64,000 nucleotides of DNA, from contig NZ_ML703274.1 in NCBI RefSeq assembly GCF_008520305.1, forward strand, positions 1 to 64,000. Reading direction: 5' to 3'. This DNA comes from Mesorhizobium sp. SARCC-RB16n (GTDB lineage: Bacteria > Pseudomonadota > Alphaproteobacteria > Rhizobiales > Rhizobiaceae). Position 1 is the stretch's first letter. Every line of letters starts with the position of its first letter. The position numbers were made by a program, and so were the translations under genes. The notes below the pieces were generated by a model. The model did no database searches. It was not told the origin of the DNA and worked only from the letters and a program-made list of their open reading frames with translations. This document shows, piece after piece, positions 19,048 to 30,437 of this stretch.

Positions 19048-20556
19048 ATGACAGACCGTCGCCTTTCCAACCGCACGGCGCACGCATTGCCCACCAAGGT
19101 AGCTTCGCCTCGATATGATCGCGGCGCGGTTGCACCGGGCATCGTGCATCTCGGCGTCGGCGCCTTTCACCGCGCCCATCAGGCCGCCTACATCGATGAA
19201 TGCCTGGCCGCCGGCGAGACGGGCTGGGGCATAACAGGCGTGTCATTGCGCAGCGCCGACACGCGTGACGCGCTGTCGCCGCAAGATGGGCTTTACACCC
19301 TGGCGGTCCGCGGCAGCGGCGGCGAGACGCTGCATGTGATCGGCTCCATCGGATCGCTGCTGGTGGCGCCGGAGGACCCGGCCGCGGTGCTGGCGGTGCT
19401 GACCGATCCACGCACCCGTATCGTGACGCTGACGATCACCGAGAAAGCCTATCTGCGGGCGGCCGGCGGCGGACTGGACGCGGCGCATCGCGACATCGCC
19501 CACGACCTTGCCAATCCGCAAAAGCCGAAGACGGCGCATGGTTTTCTGACCGAAGCGCTCGCCCGCAGGCTGGCCGCCGGCACGCCGCCTTTTACCGTGC
19601 TTTGTTGCGACAACCTGCCGGCCAACGGCGCCACCTTGCACAAGCTGCTGATCGAATTCGCCACACTGCGCGATGCCGGTCTTGGTTCGGCGGGCGATTC
19701 TGGAATCGCCGGCCACATCGCCGATCATGTCGCATTTCCCTCGAGCATGGTCGACCGCATCGTGCCGGCCACGACCGACGCCGACCGAGCGCGGATATCG
19801 GGCGAACTTGGCATCGAGGACGCTTGGCCCGTGATGACCGAACCCTTCCGCCAATGGGTGATCGAAGACGATTTCCCGACGGGCCGGCCGGCCTGGGAGA
19901 GATTCGGCGTCACCATGGTCGGCGATGTCGCCCCCTTCGAGGACATGAAGCTGAGGCTGCTCAACGGCGCCCATTCGGGCATCGCCTATCTCGGCCTGCT
20001 CAGCGGCCACGCCACGGTCGACAGCGCCTTCGCCGATCCGGCGATAAGGCGGTTCGTTGACGCGTTGTGGGAGGAGGCCAAATCGACATTGCCGGACGAT
20101 GCCGGCCTCGACACGTCAGCCTATACGGCCGAGCTTGCCGAGCGTTTTTCGAACACGGCCCTTGCCCACCGCACGGCGCAGATCGCCAATGACGGCAGCC
20201 AGAAACTGCCGCAGCGCATCATCGCCTCGGCTATCGAGTGCCTCGAAGCCGGCACCGAGCTGGTCCATCTCACGCTGGTGGTTGCTGCCTGGATCGCCGC
20301 CTGCGCGGCGCGGGGAAAAACCTTGCCGGAGGGCCATTTCACCGATCCGCTCGATGCGGCGCTGACGGCGCTTTTGAGCCAGCAACTGCCGGCGAACGAA
20401 ACCGTGACGGCAGTGTTCGATCTGACCGGCTTCGCCAGGGATCACGCCGAACGCCAGACGCTGATCGAACTCGTCGCCATCCATCTCGTCCACTTGCGAC
20501 GGGACGGCACGACTTTGGCTTTCGCGGCGCTCGGCATCGAAAGCGAAGGGCCGTAA
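19048..20556 (+). CDS. uxuB: Mannitol dehydrogenase family protein, probable fructuronate reductase
   Basis: The 502-residue protein is a long-chain polyol dehydrogenase. It has the NAD-binding GIVHLGVGAFHRAHQA near residue 34, VLCCDNLPANG near residue 190, and the catalytic segment KLRLLNGAHSGIAYLG near residue 298 with the active-site Lys, Asn and His. The family includes mannitol dehydrogenase, arabinitol dehydrogenase and UxuB. Divergent placement from uxaC across a shared operator favours reduction of fructuronate to mannonate. A GTG two codons upstream (19042) is an alternative start. No uxuA (mannonate dehydratase) is in the window. Confidence 0.85.
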   Translation: MTDRRLSNRTAHALPTKVASPRYDRGAVAPGIVHLGVGAFHRAHQAAYIDECLAAGETGWGITGVSLRSADTRDALSPQDGLYTLAVRGSGGETLHVIGSIGSLLVAPEDPAAVLAVLTDPRTRIVTLTITEKAYLRAAGGGLDAAHRDIAHDLANPQKPKTAHGFLTEALARRLAAGTPPFTVLCCDNLPANGATLHKLLIEFATLRDAGLGSAGDSGIAGHIADHVAFPSSMVDRIVPATTDADRARISGELGIEDAWPVMTEPFRQWVIEDDFPTGRPAWERFGVTMVGDVAPFEDMKLRLLNGAHSGIAYLGLLSGHATVDSAFADPAIRRFVDALWEEAKSTLPDDAGLDTSAYTAELAERFSNTALAHRTAQIANDGSQKLPQRIIASAIECLEAGTELVHLTLVVAAWIAACAARGKTLPEGHFTDPLDAALTALLSQQLPANETVTAVFDLTGFARDHAERQTLIELVAIHLVHLRRDGTTLAFAALGIESEGP

Positions 20557-20652
20557 GGCGGAACTGACACTGATCTGCAGGCCATAGAGGACTTTAATAC
20601 CCGCGCTACGGCACCGCCGCTGTAGCTGAATTCTCGCCGCTCGAACAAAGCA

Positions 20653-20675
20653 AAAGCGAGGCAAGGCCCCGCTTT
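20653..20675 (-). terminator. Terminator of the atp operon
   Basis: AAAGCG and CGCTTT with an inner GGC/GCC form a stem around a three-base loop. On the minus strand it is followed by a T-rich tail (ttttgctttgttcg) about 25 bases after the atpC stop. It also separates the converging reductase gene. Confidence 0.65.
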
Positions 20676-20698
20676 CAGTCACTTACTCGAGAAGAACT

Positions 20699-21106
20699 TC
20701 AGGCCGGCAGGATGGCGCCTTCCAGCGTGGTGAGCTGGCCAAGGAACTGTTCCGCCTTGCTGCGCGCCTGGTCGTCCTTGGCGTCGTTGGCGTCTTCCTT
20801 GGCTTCCTGGATGCGGCGGGCGAGATCGGCGCGGTCGACATCCTTCACCGCGACAGCCGATTCCGCCAGTAGCGTGCAGCCGGCCGGGACGATGTCGGCA
20901 AAGCCGCCGAACACCACATAGCGCTCCTCGCTGCCCGAGGCGCTCTTCACCGTGACGACACCCGGCTTGATCGTGGTCATGACCGGCGCGTGATGCGCCA
21001 TCACGGTCATCTCGCCCTCGGCGCCCGGAATGACGACGGATTCGACCTCGGCGGAAACCAGCAGGCGCTCCGGAGAAACCAGTTCGAACTTGAAAGCTTC
21101 AGCCAT
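20699..21106 (-). CDS. atpC: ATP synthase F1 epsilon subunit
   Basis: The epsilon subunit is part of the central stalk and regulates ATP hydrolysis. The 135-residue protein begins with the usual FKFELVSPERLLVSAEVESVVIPG-type strand (core SPERLLVSAEVESVVIPG), contains GEMTVMAHHAPVMTTIKPG, and ends in the helical hairpin region DRADLARRIQEAKEDAND. Length is normal. It is the last gene of atpHAGDC and is separated from atpD by 111 bases containing a long inverted repeat. Confidence 0.97.
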   Translation of the reverse strand: MAEAFKFELVSPERLLVSAEVESVVIPGAEGEMTVMAHHAPVMTTIKPGVVTVKSASGSEERYVVFGGFADIVPAGCTLLAESAVAVKDVDRADLARRIQEAKEDANDAKDDQARSKAEQFLGQLTTLEGAILPA

Positions 21107-21120
21107 ACCAACTTAGCAGG

Positions 21121-21207
21121 TAGGGAGTAGTAAGTAGTCAGTAGTGAAGGGGTGCAATGGCCCCTGGTCACATCTGCTATTCACTACTCACTACTTACTA
21201 CTCCCTA
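21121..21207. repeat. Long inverted repeat between atpD and atpC
   Basis: A 28-base arm at 21121-21148 made of AGTAGT-like trinucleotides is repeated inverted at 21180-21207 with one mismatch. An inner GGGG...CCCC pair lies around 21149-21164. The transcript of the atp operon would form a very stable hairpin here, in front of atpC. Neither arm overlaps coding sequence. Confidence 0.9.
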
Positions 21208-21217
21208 TTCGCTTGAA

Positions 21218-23756
<2,539 letters not shown>

Positions 23757-23802
23757 GCTTCAAACCTGATCCCGTCTTCTCTCATCCGGACTGGCGCTTC
23801 GC

Positions 23803-25332
23803 TCAGGCGAAGGTCTTGGCGAAAGCGTCGATCTCGGCCTTCAGCTTGGCGCGCAGATCGTCCGACAGCGCCTTTTCCTTGCGGATGGCGTCGAGGACGT
23901 CCTTACCGGCCGAACGCATGTGGCTGAGCAGGCCGTGCTCGAACTTGCCGACCTGGTTGACCGGCAGCTTGTCGAGATAGCCGTTGACGCCGGCGAAGAT
24001 CACCGCGACCTGCTCTTCCGTCTTCAGCGGCGAGAACTGCGGCTGCTTCAGAAGCTCGGTCAGGCGCGAGCCGCGGTTGAGCAGGCGCTGCGTGGCGGCA
24101 TCGAGATCCGAGCCGAACTGCGCGAAAGCAGCCATTTCGCGGTACTGCGCCAGCTCGCCCTTGATCGAGCCGGCAACCTGCTTCATTGCCTTGATCTGCG
24201 CCGAGGAACCGACGCGCGACACCGACAGGCCGACGTTGACGGCCGGACGGATGCCCTGGAAGAACAGGTTGGTTTCAAGGAAGATCTGGCCGTCGGTGAT
24301 CGAGATCACGTTGGTCGGGATGTAGGCCGACACGTCGTTGGCCTGCGTCTCGATGACCGGCAGCGCGGTCAGCGAGCCACCACCCAGATCGTCGTTGAGC
24401 TTGGCGGCGCGCTCAAGCAGGCGCGAGTGCAGGTAGAAGACGTCGCCCGGATAGGCTTCGCGGCCCGGCGGGCGGCGCAGCAACAGCGACATCTGGCGAT
24501 AGGCGACGGCCTGCTTCGACAGATCGTCATAGCTGATCAGCGCATGCATGCCGTTGTCGCGGAAATATTCGCCCATGGTGCAGGCCGTGAACGGCGCCAG
24601 GAACTGCATCGGCGCCGGATCGGAAGCGGTGGCGGCGACGATGATCGAATATTCGAGCGCGCCGCGCTCTTCCAGCACCTTGACGAACTGCGCGACAGTC
24701 GAGCGCTTCTGGCCGACGGCGACGTAGACGCAGTAGAGCTTTTCCTTCTCGGGGCCGTTGTCGTGCACCGACTTCTGGTTGAGCATCGTGTCGAGGATGA
24801 TGGCGGTCTTGCCGGTCTGGCGATCGCCGATGACCAGCTCGCGCTGGCCGCGGCCGACCGGGATCAGCGCGTCGATGGCCTTGAGGCCAGTCGACATCGG
24901 CTCGTTCACCGACTTGCGCGGGATGATGCCGGGTGCCTTGACATCGACGCGCTTGCGTTCCGTCGCCTTGATCGGACCCTTGCCGTCGATCGGGTTGCCG
25001 AGCGCGTCGACGACGCGGCCGAGCAGGCCGGGGCCGACAGGCGCGTCGACGATGGCGCCGGTGCGCTTGACGGTGTCGCCTTCCTTGATGTCGCGGTCGG
25101 CGCCGAAGATGACGACGCCGACATTGTCGGCTTCGAGGTTGAGCGCCATGCCGCGGATGCCGCCGGGGAATTCGACCATTTCGCCGGCCTGGACATTGTC
25201 GAGACCGTAGACGCGGGCGATACCGTCACCGACGGACAGCACCTGTCCGACTTCGGAGACCTCGGCCTCCTTGCCGAAATTCTTGATCTGGTCTTTCAGA
25301 ATTGCGGAAATTTCCGCGGCGCGGATGTCCAT
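23803..25332 (-). CDS. atpA: ATP synthase F1 alpha subunit
   Basis: The non-catalytic nucleotide-binding alpha subunit, 509 residues. It has the P-loop [13 protein letters not shown] near residue 169, the [20 protein letters not shown] segment (20 residues) near residue 346, and the usual [11 protein letters not shown] near residue 33. Its ATG shares one base with the atpH stop (TGATG), indicating coupled translation. Length and order are standard. Confidence 0.98.
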   Translation of the reverse strand: MDIRAAEISAILKDQIKNFGKEAEVSEVGQVLSVGDGIARVYGLDNVQAGEMVEFPGGIRGMALNLEADNVGVVIFGADRDIKEGDTVKRTGAIVDAPVGPGLLGRVVDALGNPIDGKGPIKATERKRVDVKAPGIIPRKSVNEPMSTGLKAIDALIPVGRGQRELVIGDRQTGKTAIILDTMLNQKSVHDNGPEKEKLYCVYVAVGQKRSTVAQFVKVLEERGALEYSIIVAATASDPAPMQFLAPFTACTMGEYFRDNGMHALISYDDLSKQAVAYRQMSLLLRRPPGREAYPGDVFYLHSRLLERAAKLNDDLGGGSLTALPVIETQANDVSAYIPTNVISITDGQIFLETNLFFQGIRPAVNVGLSVSRVGSSAQIKAMKQVAGSIKGELAQYREMAAFAQFGSDLDAATQRLLNRGSRLTELLKQPQFSPLKTEEQVAVIFAGVNGYLDKLPVNQVGKFEHGLLSHMRSAGKDVLDAIRKEKALSDDLRAKLKAEIDAFAKTFA

Positions 25333-25892
25333 CAGCCGACCTCTTTCAGTGCAAGCTTGAGCGAATTGAGTTTGGTTTTGAGCGACGTATCGATCTGGCG
25401 CGAGCCCATCTTGACCACCAGCCCGCCGAGCAGCGACGGGTCGACGGTGACGGAAATGGCCACGTCCTTGCCGGCAACGCTTTTCAGCGCCGCCTTGAGT
25501 TCAGCTTCCTGGGCCGAGGTGAGTTCATGCGCCGACGTCACTTCGGCGGCGGCCTCGCCACGGGCTTCGGCCGCGATCTGACGGAATGCCTTGATCATGC
25601 CGGGCACTGCGAACAGGCGGCGGTTCTTGGCGACGACGCGCAGGAAATTGCCGGTCAGGCCTGTGATGCCGGCCTTGTCGGCGATCGCCGCGATGGCCTT
25701 GGCCTGGTCCTCGCTGGAAAACACCGGGCTGTTGATCAGCCGGGTCAGGTCCGCGCTGCCCGCGAGCAGTGCCTCGAAACCGTTGAGGTCGGCCTCGACC
25801 TTGGCGACGGAATTTGCTTGCGATGCCAGTTCGAACAGCGAACCGGCATAGCGTTCTGCGACACCTGAGATTGGCGATGACGATTGAGCCAC
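25332..25892 (-). CDS. atpH: ATP synthase F1 delta subunit
   Basis: The delta subunit joins F1 to the peripheral stalk. The 186-residue protein starts at a GTG ([20 protein letters not shown]); this start gives standard length, whereas an ATG 30 codons upstream adds a sequence without similarity. The family segments [13 protein letters not shown] and [20 protein letters not shown] are clear. It is the first gene of atpHAGDC. The operon promoter should lie in 25893-26010; a TTGAAA with a weak -10 is present there but is not convincing. Confidence 0.95.
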   Translation of the reverse strand: MAQSSSPISGVAERYAGSLFELASQANSVAKVEADLNGFEALLAGSADLTRLINSPVFSSEDQAKAIAAIADKAGITGLTGNFLRVVAKNRRLFAVPGMIKAFRQIAAEARGEAAAEVTSAHELTSAQEAELKAALKSVAGKDVAISVTVDPSLLGGLVVKMGSRQIDTSLKTKLNSLKLALKEVG

Positions 25893-26138
25893 GGACCGTC
25901 TTTTCTCTTGTCTGACAGGCCGCAGATTGTTGGCGCGAGCAAAAACTCTGGCTAAATCTTTGACCTTACTGCATTTTTTCAAGCACGGAGGCGCGGCTTC
26001 CGCTATCCCCGGCCGAAAGTCGATTGCCGTCTAGCACAGGCATTTTAAGACCGCAATGCGTCGTTCCGCATGGTTTTCAGGCACTATTGTCGCATCCGGC
26101 GAAAGATCAGCGTCCTGCGCGCTGGAATACCGTTGGAT

Positions 26139-26534
26139 TCAAGGCACAAAGCCGAAGGCAAAGGCGAGCGGCAAGGCCGCGAGCGCCAATTCCACCACAA
26201 TGGAAACCCAATTGAAAGGTGTATTGGCGCCATCCGACATCATCGACAGCAGCCGGCCGAAGGCGGTGAACAGCCAGGAGAAGCCGAGAGCCATGTAGAC
26301 CAGCGGCTGCGCGAGCAGGATGCAGCACAAGCCGACACCGAGATAGAAGCCCGACATGCGGCCCCGCCCTTCGGCGATCGCCGCGGCCTTCTCGGGTTTC
26401 GCCTGCAGGCGCAGGATGCGGAACGCCAGGGCCGGCGCCAGGAAGAACAGCAGGCCGAGCAGCACGGTGAAGACCGCGCTCGACCAGGCCAGCCATTCGC
26501 CCTGGCTCGTCGGCCATGGAAGCGCAAAATCCAT
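26139..26534 (-). CDS. Small integral membrane protein, DUF4345-like
   Basis: A 131-residue protein with four hydrophobic segments, at about residues 16-38, 62-80, 80-98 and 108-130, and a charged loop (LQAKPEKAAAIAEGRGRMSG) between the first two. The pattern and the GRGRMSGFYLGVGL segment resemble small four-helix membrane proteins of the DUF4345 type; I am not certain of the family. Function is unknown. It lies alone upstream of the atp operon on the same strand, about 250 bases away, so it is probably a separate unit. Confidence 0.75.
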   Translation of the reverse strand: MDFALPWPTSQGEWLAWSSAVFTVLLGLLFFLAPALAFRILRLQAKPEKAAAIAEGRGRMSGFYLGVGLCCILLAQPLVYMALGFSWLFTAFGRLLSMMSDGANTPFNWVSIVVELALAALPLAFAFGFVP

Positions 26535-26633
26535 CGTGTCCCCTCAAGATGCCTGTTTGAAATTACGGGCATTCTAGCCGAGGAAAAATGCCGCGCCAGA
26601 TGGCTCCGGGCACTTTAGCCTAGGAGAGGCACA

Positions 26634-27329
26634 TCAACCGAGCGCGAATTCCGCCGCCGCCTCGGCATGGATGCGCGTCGTGTCGAAAACCGGAATGTCG
26701 AAATCACCCTGGCCGATGAGCATAGTAATCTCGGTACAGCCCATGATCAGGCTGTCGGCGGCTTCTTCGCTGTGGAGACGTTCGGCCTCGGCGATGTAGG
26801 CGGCCTTCGAGGCTTCGGTGACGATGCCCTGGCAGAGTTCCTCGTAGATGACGCGATGGACCATGTCGCGCCCGGCGTCATCGGGCACCACTGGCGAGAG
26901 GCCATATTTGTTGGCAAGCCGGCCCTTGTAGAAGTCCTGCTCCATGGTGAACCGCGTTGCCAGCAATGCCGGACGCTGCATGCCGGCTTTTCTTATCGCC
27001 ATCGCGGTGGCATCGGCGATATGGATCAGCGGAATCGACACAGCCGCCTGCACCTGGTCGGCCAGTTTGTGCATGGTGTTGGTGCACAGAAGCAAGCCTT
27101 CCGCGCCACCGGACTCGAGCTTGCGCGCGGCACCGATCAGCAGCGCGCCGGCGCCGTCCCAATCACCATGATGCTGCCGCTCGGCGATCTCGGCGAAATC
27201 GAACGACCAGAGCAGCAGCTTCGCCGAATGCAGGCCGCCAAGGCGCTCGCGCACGATCTCATTGAGCAGGCGGTAGTAGATTGCAGTCGATTCCCAACTC
27301 ATGCCGCCGAGCAGGCCAAGGGTTTTCAT
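26634..27329 (-). CDS. Aspartate/glutamate racemase family protein
   Basis: A 231-residue cofactor-independent amino-acid racemase. It begins MKTLGLLGGMSWESTAIYYR, the signature of the YgeA/aspartate racemase group. Both catalytic cysteines are present, in LLLCTNTMHKL near residue 82 and LIMGCTEITML near residue 190. Substrate could be Asp, Glu or a broader set. The start and its ribosome-binding site lie in the second copy of a 47-bp tandem duplication, so an upstream 16-codon leader ORF ends in an ATGA overlap with this start. It follows priA on the same strand by about 100 bases. Confidence 0.88.
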   Translation of the reverse strand: MKTLGLLGGMSWESTAIYYRLLNEIVRERLGGLHSAKLLLWSFDFAEIAERQHHGDWDGAGALLIGAARKLESGGAEGLLLCTNTMHKLADQVQAAVSIPLIHIADATAMAIRKAGMQRPALLATRFTMEQDFYKGRLANKYGLSPVVPDDAGRDMVHRVIYEELCQGIVTEASKAAYIAEAERLHSEEAADSLIMGCTEITMLIGQGDFDIPVFDTTRIHAEAAAEFALG

Positions 27330-27417
27330 GTGATCTTTCCGTTTCTCTCGCCAAGAGAGCTGTAGCTGAATTTCATGTGATCTTTCCGTTTCTCTCGCCA
27401 AGAGAGCTGTAGCTGAA
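27324..27417. repeat. 47-bp perfect tandem duplication over the racemase start
   Basis: Bases 27324-27370 are repeated exactly at 27371-27417. Each copy contains, on the minus strand, GGAAAGATCACATGAAA, meaning a ribosome-binding site plus ATG. Each copy also contains a small CTCT/AGAG hairpin. Because 47 is not a multiple of three, the two ATGs are in different frames. Confidence 0.95.
27326..27376 (-). CDS. Candidate 16-residue leader ORF of the racemase gene
   Basis: The upstream copy of the duplicated ATG opens a frame MKFSYSSLGERNGKIT followed by TGA. The stop overlaps the racemase ATG as ATGA. It has the same ribosome-binding site as the main gene. It may be translated and couple to racemase synthesis, or may simply be a by-product of the duplication. 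Confidence 0.4.
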   Translation of the reverse strand: MKFSYSSLGERNGKIT

Positions 27418-27426
27418 ATTGCGTGC

Positions 27427-29610
27427 CTACAAAAAGCTCTGCGGGTCGATGTCGATCTGCACCCGGACCGAACCACGCTGCTTCGGTCCGTCGGCAAGCA
27501 TGGCTCTGATAAAACCTTGCATGTCGGCGCGCCGTTCGCCCTGGATCAGCAGACGGAAGCGGTGGCGGCCGCCGAGCAGGGACAGCGGCGCTTCCGCCGG
27601 CCCGAGCACGAACAGGTCCGACGCCTCGGGCGCCGCGCGGCGCAGGCCGCGTGCGTGGCCTTCCGCTTCCGCCCGCGTCACCGCGCTGACGATGACGCCG
27701 GCCAGCCGGCCGAAGGGTGGCAAGGCAGCGCGTTCGCGCTCCGAAATCTCGCGCTGATAGAAAGACTCGGCGTCCCCGGAGACGATCGCCCGCATCACCG
27801 GATGGTCGGGCTGGAAGGTCTGCAGCAGCCCGAGGCTCTTCTTGCCGGTGCGGCCGGCACGGCCAGTCACCTGGCTGAGCAACTGGAAGGTGCGCTCGGC
27901 GGCGCGTGGATCGCCATTGGCAAGGCCGAGATCGGCATCGACGACGCCGACCAGCGTCATGTTCGGGAAATTATGGCCCTTGGCGACCAGTTGGGTGCCG
28001 ATGACGATATCGGCCTCGCCATTGGCGATCGCCTCCAGCTCCAGCCGCAACCGTCGTACACCCCCCATGATGTCCGACGACAGCACGATGGTGCGCGCGT
28101 CCGGGAAATGCGTGACGACCTCCTCGGCGATGCGTTCGACTCCCGGCCCGCAAGCGACCAGATGGTCGAGCGTACCGCATTCCGGACAGGCCTCGGGACG
28201 GCGTTCATTGTGACCGCAGTGATGACACACCAACTGGCCGCGAAAGCGATGTTCGACCAGCCAGGCCGAGCACACCGGGCAGCCGAAACGGTGGCCGCAG
28301 ACCCGGCACAGCGTCAGTGGCGCATAGCCGCGCCGGTTGAGGAACAGCAGCGACTGCTCCTTCTTCTCCAGCGTCCGGCGCATATGGTCGATCAGCACCG
28401 GCGACAGGAAGCCGCCACGCGTCGGTGGCGCGCGCCGCATGTCGATCGACTTGAGATCGGGAAGCGCCGCTTCGGCAAAGCGGGCGGAAAGCACTGCCCT
28501 GGCATAGCGGCCCTGGCTGGCATTGACCCGGCTCTCGACCGACGGCGTCGCCGACGCCAGGACTACGGGGAAGCCGCCTATATGGCCGCGCACGACAGCC
28601 ATGTCGCGCGCATTGTAGAAGACGCGGTCTTCCTGCTTGTAGGCCGGGTCGTGCTCCTCGTCGACGACGATCAGGCCAAGCTCCTTGAACGGCAGGAACA
28701 GCGCCGAGCGCGCGCCGGCAACGACACGCACGCTGCCTTCCGCCACTTGCCGCCAGACTTTTTCACGCATTCGCGGCGGCAGATCGGAATGCCACTCGGC
28801 CGGCTTGGCGCCAAAACGCTGCTGGAAGCGTTCGAGGAAAGCATGCGTCAGCGCGATTTCCGGCAGCAGGATGAGCACTTGGCTGCCCCGGTCGAGCGCG
28901 GCCGCCACCGCCTCGAAATAAACCTCCGTCTTGCCCGAACCGGTAACGCCGTCGAGCAGCGCGACATTGAAAGCGCCGGCCGCGACATTGGCGCGCAGCA
29001 TCGACGCGGCCTCTTCCTGATCCGGCATCAGCTCCGGTACCGCGTAGCTGGGATCGGGCGCGGCCACCACCGGGCGCGGCGGGATCATCACCGTCTCGAA
29101 TACGCCTTGCGCTTTCAGCCCCTCGATCACCGTCGACGACACGCCCGCGGCATGCGCGAGCCCGGATCGCGTCCAGGCGAGGCCGCCTTCGGCGGTCTCC
29201 AGCACGCGCGCCCTGGCATCGGTCATCCGGTCGGGTACAAGCAGGGTGCGCTGCAGCCCTTCGATCCAGGGTTCCGGATCAAAGGCCTCGGGCGCCCTGA
29301 GCAGCATGCGCGCCACCATGCCCGGCGCCGACAGCGTGTATTGCGCAACCCAGTCGACGAAGCGGCGCATGGCGCGGTCGATCGGCGGGCAGTCGAAAAC
29401 CTGTTCGATCGGGCGCAGCTTTTTGGCGTCGATATTCTCGACCGTGCCATCCCAGACAATGCCTGCGACCTGGCGCGGCCCGAGCGGCACGCGCACGATC
29501 GACCCCGGCACGACACGCATGCCGGGGGGCACCGCATAGGTGTAGGGGCGTTCCGCCGGCATCGGCACCAGCACCGGTGCGGCCGCTACAAAGGGCGAAT
29601 CTTCAATCAT
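27427..29610 (-). CDS. priA: Primosomal protein N' (replication restart helicase PriA)
   Basis: PriA recognises stalled forks and reloads the replisome. The 727-residue protein has the 3'-DNA-binding domain at the N-terminus (YTYAVPPGMRVVPGSIVRVP-type; core PGSIVRVPLGPRQVAGIVW), Walker A GVTGSGKTEVY near residue 223, VVDEEHDPAYKQE near residue 320, and the eight-cysteine zinc region between about residues 430 and 490 (CRVCGHRFGCPVC, CHHCGHNERRPEACPECG). Architecture is complete. It diverges from the aldolase gene, with an 18-bp palindrome between them. Confidence 0.97.
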   Translation of the reverse strand: MIEDSPFVAAAPVLVPMPAERPYTYAVPPGMRVVPGSIVRVPLGPRQVAGIVWDGTVENIDAKKLRPIEQVFDCPPIDRAMRRFVDWVAQYTLSAPGMVARMLLRAPEAFDPEPWIEGLQRTLLVPDRMTDARARVLETAEGGLAWTRSGLAHAAGVSSTVIEGLKAQGVFETVMIPPRPVVAAPDPSYAVPELMPDQEEAASMLRANVAAGAFNVALLDGVTGSGKTEVYFEAVAAALDRGSQVLILLPEIALTHAFLERFQQRFGAKPAEWHSDLPPRMREKVWRQVAEGSVRVVAGARSALFLPFKELGLIVVDEEHDPAYKQEDRVFYNARDMAVVRGHIGGFPVVLASATPSVESRVNASQGRYARAVLSARFAEAALPDLKSIDMRRAPPTRGGFLSPVLIDHMRRTLEKKEQSLLFLNRRGYAPLTLCRVCGHRFGCPVCSAWLVEHRFRGQLVCHHCGHNERRPEACPECGTLDHLVACGPGVERIAEEVVTHFPDARTIVLSSDIMGGVRRLRLELEAIANGEADIVIGTQLVAKGHNFPNMTLVGVVDADLGLANGDPRAAERTFQLLSQVTGRAGRTGKKSLGLLQTFQPDHPVMRAIVSGDAESFYQREISERERAALPPFGRLAGVIVSAVTRAEAEGHARGLRRAAPEASDLFVLGPAEAPLSLLGGRHRFRLLIQGERRADMQGFIRAMLADGPKQRGSVRVQIDIDPQSFL

Positions 29611-29630
29611 GAGGCGTGACCTTGCCCCGA

Positions 29631-29648
29631 CTTTGGTCTAGATCAAAG
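29631..29648. promoter_or_regulatory. 18-bp palindrome between priA and the aldolase gene
   Basis: CTTTGGTCTAGATCAAAG is symmetric except for one symmetric pair of positions. It lies 20 bases upstream of the priA ATG and 53 bases upstream of the aldolase ATG, a position suited for an operator of either gene. No known regulator is assigned. Confidence 0.45.
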
Positions 29649-29701
29649 AGCAACGCTGAACGTGCCTTCCCAAGCACGACGAAATCGTCAGGAGACCCGC
29701 C

Positions 29702-30358
29702 ATGAAATTTTTTGCCGACACCGCCGACATCAAAGAGATCAAGGAACTGAACGATCTGGGGCTGCTCGATGGCGTCACCACCAACCCCTCGCTGATCCTG
29801 AAATCGGGCGGCAAGATCGCCGAGGTCACCAAGCAGATCTGCGACATCGTCGAAGGACCTGTCTCGGCGGAAGTCGTGGCGACCGAATACAAGCAGATGA
29901 TGGCCGAAGCCGAGGTGCTTGCCAAGATCGCGCCCAATGTCTGCATCAAGGTGCCGTTGACGCTGGACGGACTGAAGGCCTGCAAGACCATCCGCACCCA
30001 GATGAACCGCATGGTCAACGTCACGCTGTGCTTTTCGGCCAACCAGGCGCTGCTCGCCGCCAAGGCCGGCGCTTCCTTCATCTCGCCCTTCGTCGGTCGC
30101 ATCGACGACACCGGCTCAGACGGCATGGAGCTGATCCAGGAAATCCGTCAGATCTACGACAATTACGATTACCAGACCGAGATCCTGACCGCTTCCGTGC
30201 GCACGGTGAACCACGTCAAGCAGGCGGCTCTCATCGGCGCCGACGTCATCACCGCGCCGCCGGCGACGCTGAAGGCGCTGGTCAGCCATCCGCTGACCGA
30301 CAAGGGCCTTGCCGCTTTCCTCGCCGACTGGGCCAAGACCGGCCAGAAGATCGGCTGA
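29702..30358 (+). CDS. Transaldolase-like fructose-6-phosphate aldolase / transaldolase
   Basis: A 218-residue small-type transaldolase (TalC/FSA group). It starts [16 protein letters not shown] and has [13 protein letters not shown] at residues 24-36 and the Schiff-base lysine in VCIKVPLT (Lys83). The short form acts either as transaldolase in the pentose phosphate pathway or as fructose-6-phosphate aldolase; sequence inspection does not decide. AGGAG precedes the ATG. It is monocistronic with a strong terminator after it. Confidence 0.93.
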   Translation: MKFFADTADIKEIKELNDLGLLDGVTTNPSLILKSGGKIAEVTKQICDIVEGPVSAEVVATEYKQMMAEAEVLAKIAPNVCIKVPLTLDGLKACKTIRTQMNRMVNVTLCFSANQALLAAKAGASFISPFVGRIDDTGSDGMELIQEIRQIYDNYDYQTEILTASVRTVNHVKQAALIGADVITAPPATLKALVSHPLTDKGLAAFLADWAKTGQKIG

Positions 30359-30378
30359 GCGGTCCGATACCAGATACG

Positions 30379-30406
30379 AAAAAAGGCCGGGCGACCGGCC
30401 TTTTTT
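30379..30406. terminator. Bidirectional terminator
   Basis: AAAAAAGGCCGG and CCGGCCTTTTTT pair around GCGA. The A-run and T-run make it a good intrinsic terminator on both strands, ending the aldolase gene (plus) and ftsK (minus). Confidence 0.92.
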
Positions 30407-30437
30407 ATGCGCTACGGATCAAGAGCAGCCCGCCTGG

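Noticed and set aside
27517-29619. A 700-codon open frame antisense to priA
   Set aside because: It is the mirror of priA, rich in Arg, His and Gly and without family motifs.
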